Source of the DNA: Diadema setosum
Lineage: Eukaryota > Echinodermata > Echinoidea > Diadematoida > Diadematidae
NCBI GenBank assembly: GCA_033980235.1
Contig: CM067072.1
Coordinates: forward strand, 15,875,047-15,939,046
Direction: 5' to 3'
Length of the DNA: 64,000 nt
The notes below the pieces were generated by a model. That model was not told the DNA's origin. It searched no databases and saw only the letters and a list, made by a program, of their open reading frames with translations. Positions 60,960 through 64,000 of the stretch are shown here, piece by piece. Numbering within the stretch: position 1 is the first letter of the stretch; the number at the start of each line of letters is the position of its first letter. Position numbers and translations under genes: made by a program.

Positions 60960-61880
60960 CAGCAGTACCAGTATGATTGCCCTAACAATTACAGTGCATC
61001 CAGTAGTACTAGCTATACATACAAAACTGCATTTATGCACCATGCCCAATCTGTGATAAACACTGGTTGAGAATTTTATGACCTAAATATAATTATGGTA
61101 CCTCTACTTCACCTGACAGAAACAGCCAAATTTTTGATCCCACAGGGTCTGTCCACAAAAGTCCTTCAAATTCCTGATAATGTGGATGTATGCTTGAAAT
61201 GACAACATTTGGAATATTGCTTTATACCAGATACACAGTACCAAAATTGATAAGTATGTATGGACATTTTTTGCCCTAAACTGATCATTTCACTTTCGTT
61301 CTTGCCAAAGGAGCAGTCAGTACTTGAAACATTAAAACATGTTAAAATAGTATTTCATCCTCACTTCATTTAGAAACATACCATGGATTCCTAACATCTT
61401 ATTTCTCATTTAATAAACTAAAAAGTAATGATTTTCTGCTACTTACCAAATCCATATTTTGGTTAAAGGATACCATGGTGTCAGTGCCACTGTTACCATG
61501 CCTAGTTAATACACTACTTAAAGAGTTGAAAATGTGTTCACAAAATTGTTTGTGTTTTCCAATAATGTCACTCACTTTTTCAATCTAAATTGTAATATTA
61601 AGTCAGTGTGTTAGTGCAGTTGCAATGTGGAGAAGAGGTTGTCTTTCACCTATAACAAAGATTAATGGTTGTGTCTCAACATTCTCATCTTTGATGAAAA
61701 TAAACTTTGATTTTGGAAATGTGACAAAGAAAAGGGTGAAACATTCAGAAAAGTCATTTTAAATTCTTTTACTTTTGGACTGAGCTATCAAAAAACTTTG
61801 AAAAATTGCACTATGATTATAAAATCTACTCCTCTATTTAACTGAAAATTCTTGTAATAAATCATAAAATACATAAATTT
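60960..61880. other. AT-rich stretch without clear features
   Basis: No exon, repeat copy or structured element was found. Confidence 0.45.
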
Positions 61881-61976
61881 GTCGTTTGAGAATGATAAAG
61901 GTGTTTAAGTTGCCACAAAACCCAGTGTTCAAGGCAACTTAACGCCCTTCTCATTCTCAACCAACGAATTGGTCTC
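61881..61976. repeat. Short foldback, ~33-nt arms
   Basis: CGTTTGAGAATGATAAAGG...TTAAGTTGCC pairs with GGCAACTTAA...TCATTCTCAACCAACG across an 18-base loop, with about four mismatches. It could be a small MITE or a hairpin remnant. Confidence 0.65.
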
Positions 61977-62409
61977 AATAGAAGAACATGCAAATGTACA
62001 ATGACGAACATTTGGAGAACATTCTACAGCACATAACAGTCAAAAGCCTAATTAGACGATTCTTGGTCATTGAGCACACACATTCAAAAAAAAAAGTTTT
62101 AAAACTATCTTTTTCTACTACTAATTTTTCTACTACATGCATTTCCCATAGACACCTGCCCGAGTATACTCAGGACTCGTCCTCAACAGGTTAAGCATAA
62201 AACCACATATCAGCCATTCAGCTTCAAAGTTTACAAAAATATACATGTAGAAAGAGACAAGCAAGAAGAAATCCTTCACCAATATGGATCGACCGACGTT
62301 ATAGATCTTTTTCTTTCCTCCTTTTTTGTTACCTAGAAATGTTGTTCAGGAAGCTCTCCTTCGACTTCTACGTGATCGTTTTAAAGTGTCCCCAGAGATG
62401 ATTGGTGGC

Positions 62410-62435
62410 GGGGGGGGGGGGGGGGGGGGGGGGGG
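62410..62435 (+). repeat. Poly-G run (26 G)
   Basis: Preceded by TGGCG. It splits an open frame that has no other support. Confidence 0.95.
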
Positions 62436-62839
62436 ACAGACTGGGATTGTTAGCTGGATTTTGAATAAAGTTTTAAGTACATTTGTATCATCCTATACAA
62501 GAAAAATACACCATTGTGATAAACAAGAATGTCAGAAAATTGGCTAGCTTGCTTCTACCATAAAGGGTGACCCACAAAGTGCAGTTCTGCGGCACCGAAC
62601 ACACGCACTTGGGACAAGACCATGGGGTCGATTAATTGTTACCCTCACGAACATTAGTCTACATCCGCAGACTCCACTGCACGTGAGCTTGAACCGAGAC
62701 TGTGTGAGTTGCTGCAAGTGAATCTCTCTTTTGATCAAAACCAATAGATATGGGTCTCCTTGGCAATGAGAAAAATCATGGCAATTCTCATGTCTGTTTC
62801 ATCATCATATTCATACTACTTCATAATCATTAACCATTA

Positions 62840-63120
62840 ATGACTAGAATAGATTAGAAGACTACCAGTGAGAGGCGATTGGGTAGTAGAATGGGGGAGG
62901 GGCAGGGGGGAGGTAAAGAGATAATAACGAGCGTTTAAAGACCAATAAAGGATGCTCCCAGGATCGATGGGAATCTCTAGGGAGGGGAAAGGGGAACTCA
63001 AGAGGCATTTCAATAAGAAGCTGTCTAATTAGACAGGGTTAAGGAGATTAGCGGCATCCTAAAAGGACCATGATTGTTTGTGGTTGGAAACTAACGGCTG
63101 GAAGCAGCTCCGAATTGGAA
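62840..63120. promoter_or_regulatory. Candidate enhancer-like non-coding block
   Basis: A non-repetitive block with a perfect palindrome CTGTCTAATTAGACAG (63021-63036) around a TAATTA homeodomain core and a Runx-type TGTGGTT at 63079. No credible frame. The density of known-type motifs in a repeat-free block suggests regulation, but this is inference. Confidence 0.22.
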
Positions 63121-63911
63121 AATTATTGTTAACCCATTCACTACATGTACCTTGTACGGCAACCACTGGAGATATTCAGAAATGTACTGCAATATGTGAC
63201 TATATGAAAGTACTTGCACAAGGACTGACACTACTAAGTATGTCACAGTGTCCATGATGAAGAAACAAAATCAAATGCAGAGCAGTTTGGCCACAGAAAG
63301 TTACAGAAATATGATCACATAATATGCCTTGATATTTATACACTATTATGATGAGCAGTCCCAAGGATGAATGAGACAACATTAAAAGAAAATAACAGGC
63401 TATACACTTGTACATGAACAAGAATATTTCTCACCCAAAAAATAAATAAAAAAATAAAGAAATGAAGAAACATGGCATTTTTGACCTCAAATTGTACTAT
63501 ACATGTAGTAAATGTGAGCATTTGCATTGAACCTTGTGATCTTGCTTACCCAGTGCTGTGTACCCTTGTCTAGTTTTATTTGATATGTACAGTTAGATTT
63601 TTGTTATATAAACAAATGTCATAATACAGGTAAGTCAACTTGATTTTAATGACTTCCTCTTTGAAATGAAATTCAAATTCATAAATTATCACAAATGCCA
63701 TGTCTTCATTCCATATTGTTTACATTTGGGGATTTCACTTTTTCATTTCGACAACCACCTATGCAAGAAAAAAAATCCCACTGAAGGAGAATTTAATTCA
63801 CCCCTAATAAAGAGTATAATACTGATTCCTTGAATGCAGCAGTGTTAGAAAAACACATCATTACTATCTATGCTCAATATTATGCAAACTGTTGATTGAC
63901 CAACATTATAG
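63121..63911. other. AT-rich stretch without clear features
   Basis: No exon or repeat copy seen before the truncated TTAA element. Confidence 0.45.
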
Positions 63912-64000
63912 TTAAAGGTAGGGGATACCTTTTACAGACCTCCCAAAATGCAGCAAAAAATTAAATATGAACCTCAGGGGACTTGTTTAGGCCACTGCTG
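63912..64000 (-). repeat. Terminal part of a second TTAAAGGTAGGGG element, cut by window edge
   Basis: TTAAAGGTAGGGGATACC and the following ~70 bases are the inverse of 53727-53815 with about two differences. It continues past the right edge. Confidence 0.88.

Noticed and set aside
62326..62547. ORF starting MLPRNVVQEALLRLLRD
   Set aside because: It reads through 26 G as poly-Gly and has no matching splice sites or family; the first 20 codons alone are too little.

Overview
The window is AT-rich, intron-rich, repeat-dense animal DNA. It has large introns, dinucleotide microsatellites, many short inverted-repeat transposons (MITEs), tRNA-derived repeats and tandem arrays built on a gaccttTGACC motif. 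I see no bacterial, organellar or viral gene. The repeat types suggest a marine invertebrate, perhaps an echinoderm or another invertebrate deuterostome, but the sequence alone does not settle this.

One gene is well supported: the 5' part of a minus-strand gene of the ARHGAP29/ARHGAP45(HMHA1)/GMIP family of F-BAR RhoGAPs. Six exons with compatible splice phases run from the first coding exon (about 46.6 kb) through 32.2, 27.5, 26.3 and 4.9 kb to 1.2 kb. Together they are 933 bases, exactly 311 codons. They code for a Ser-rich leader and then a helical region that aligns with the segment before the F-BAR domain in vertebrate ARHGAP45 and ARHGAP29. A further possible exon lies at 29.2 kb. The F-BAR, C1 and RhoGAP exons should lie beyond the left edge. 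The first coding exon begins at a splice acceptor, so the promoter and a 5' UTR exon lie further right, possibly near 47.2-47.5 kb.

Region by region: 1-5.1 kb holds two exons, a tRNA-like repeat and a TA-flanked MITE. 5.1-26.2 kb is a 21-kb intron. It holds a palindrome cluster, a 4.2-kb Helentron/Helitron-like element carrying four different tRNA-like sequences, a 435-bp MITE, a larger repeat and several TTAA-flanked inverted-repeat elements. 26.2-32.3 kb holds four exons, one of them tentative. 32.3-46.5 kb is intron 1, with nested MITEs, a tandem array and a 1-kb foldback. 46.7-64 kb lies upstream of the coding start and is almost all repeats, with one unassigned exon-like ORF at 48.3-48.5 kb.

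The main structure beyond the gene is layered transposon insertion. In six places one inverted-repeat element sits inside another. At least five element families end in TTAAAG or TTAAGG. Three larger elements share one layout: the left arm of a 3' terminal hairpin is repeated near the 5' end. I did not find a new enzymatic or defence system.
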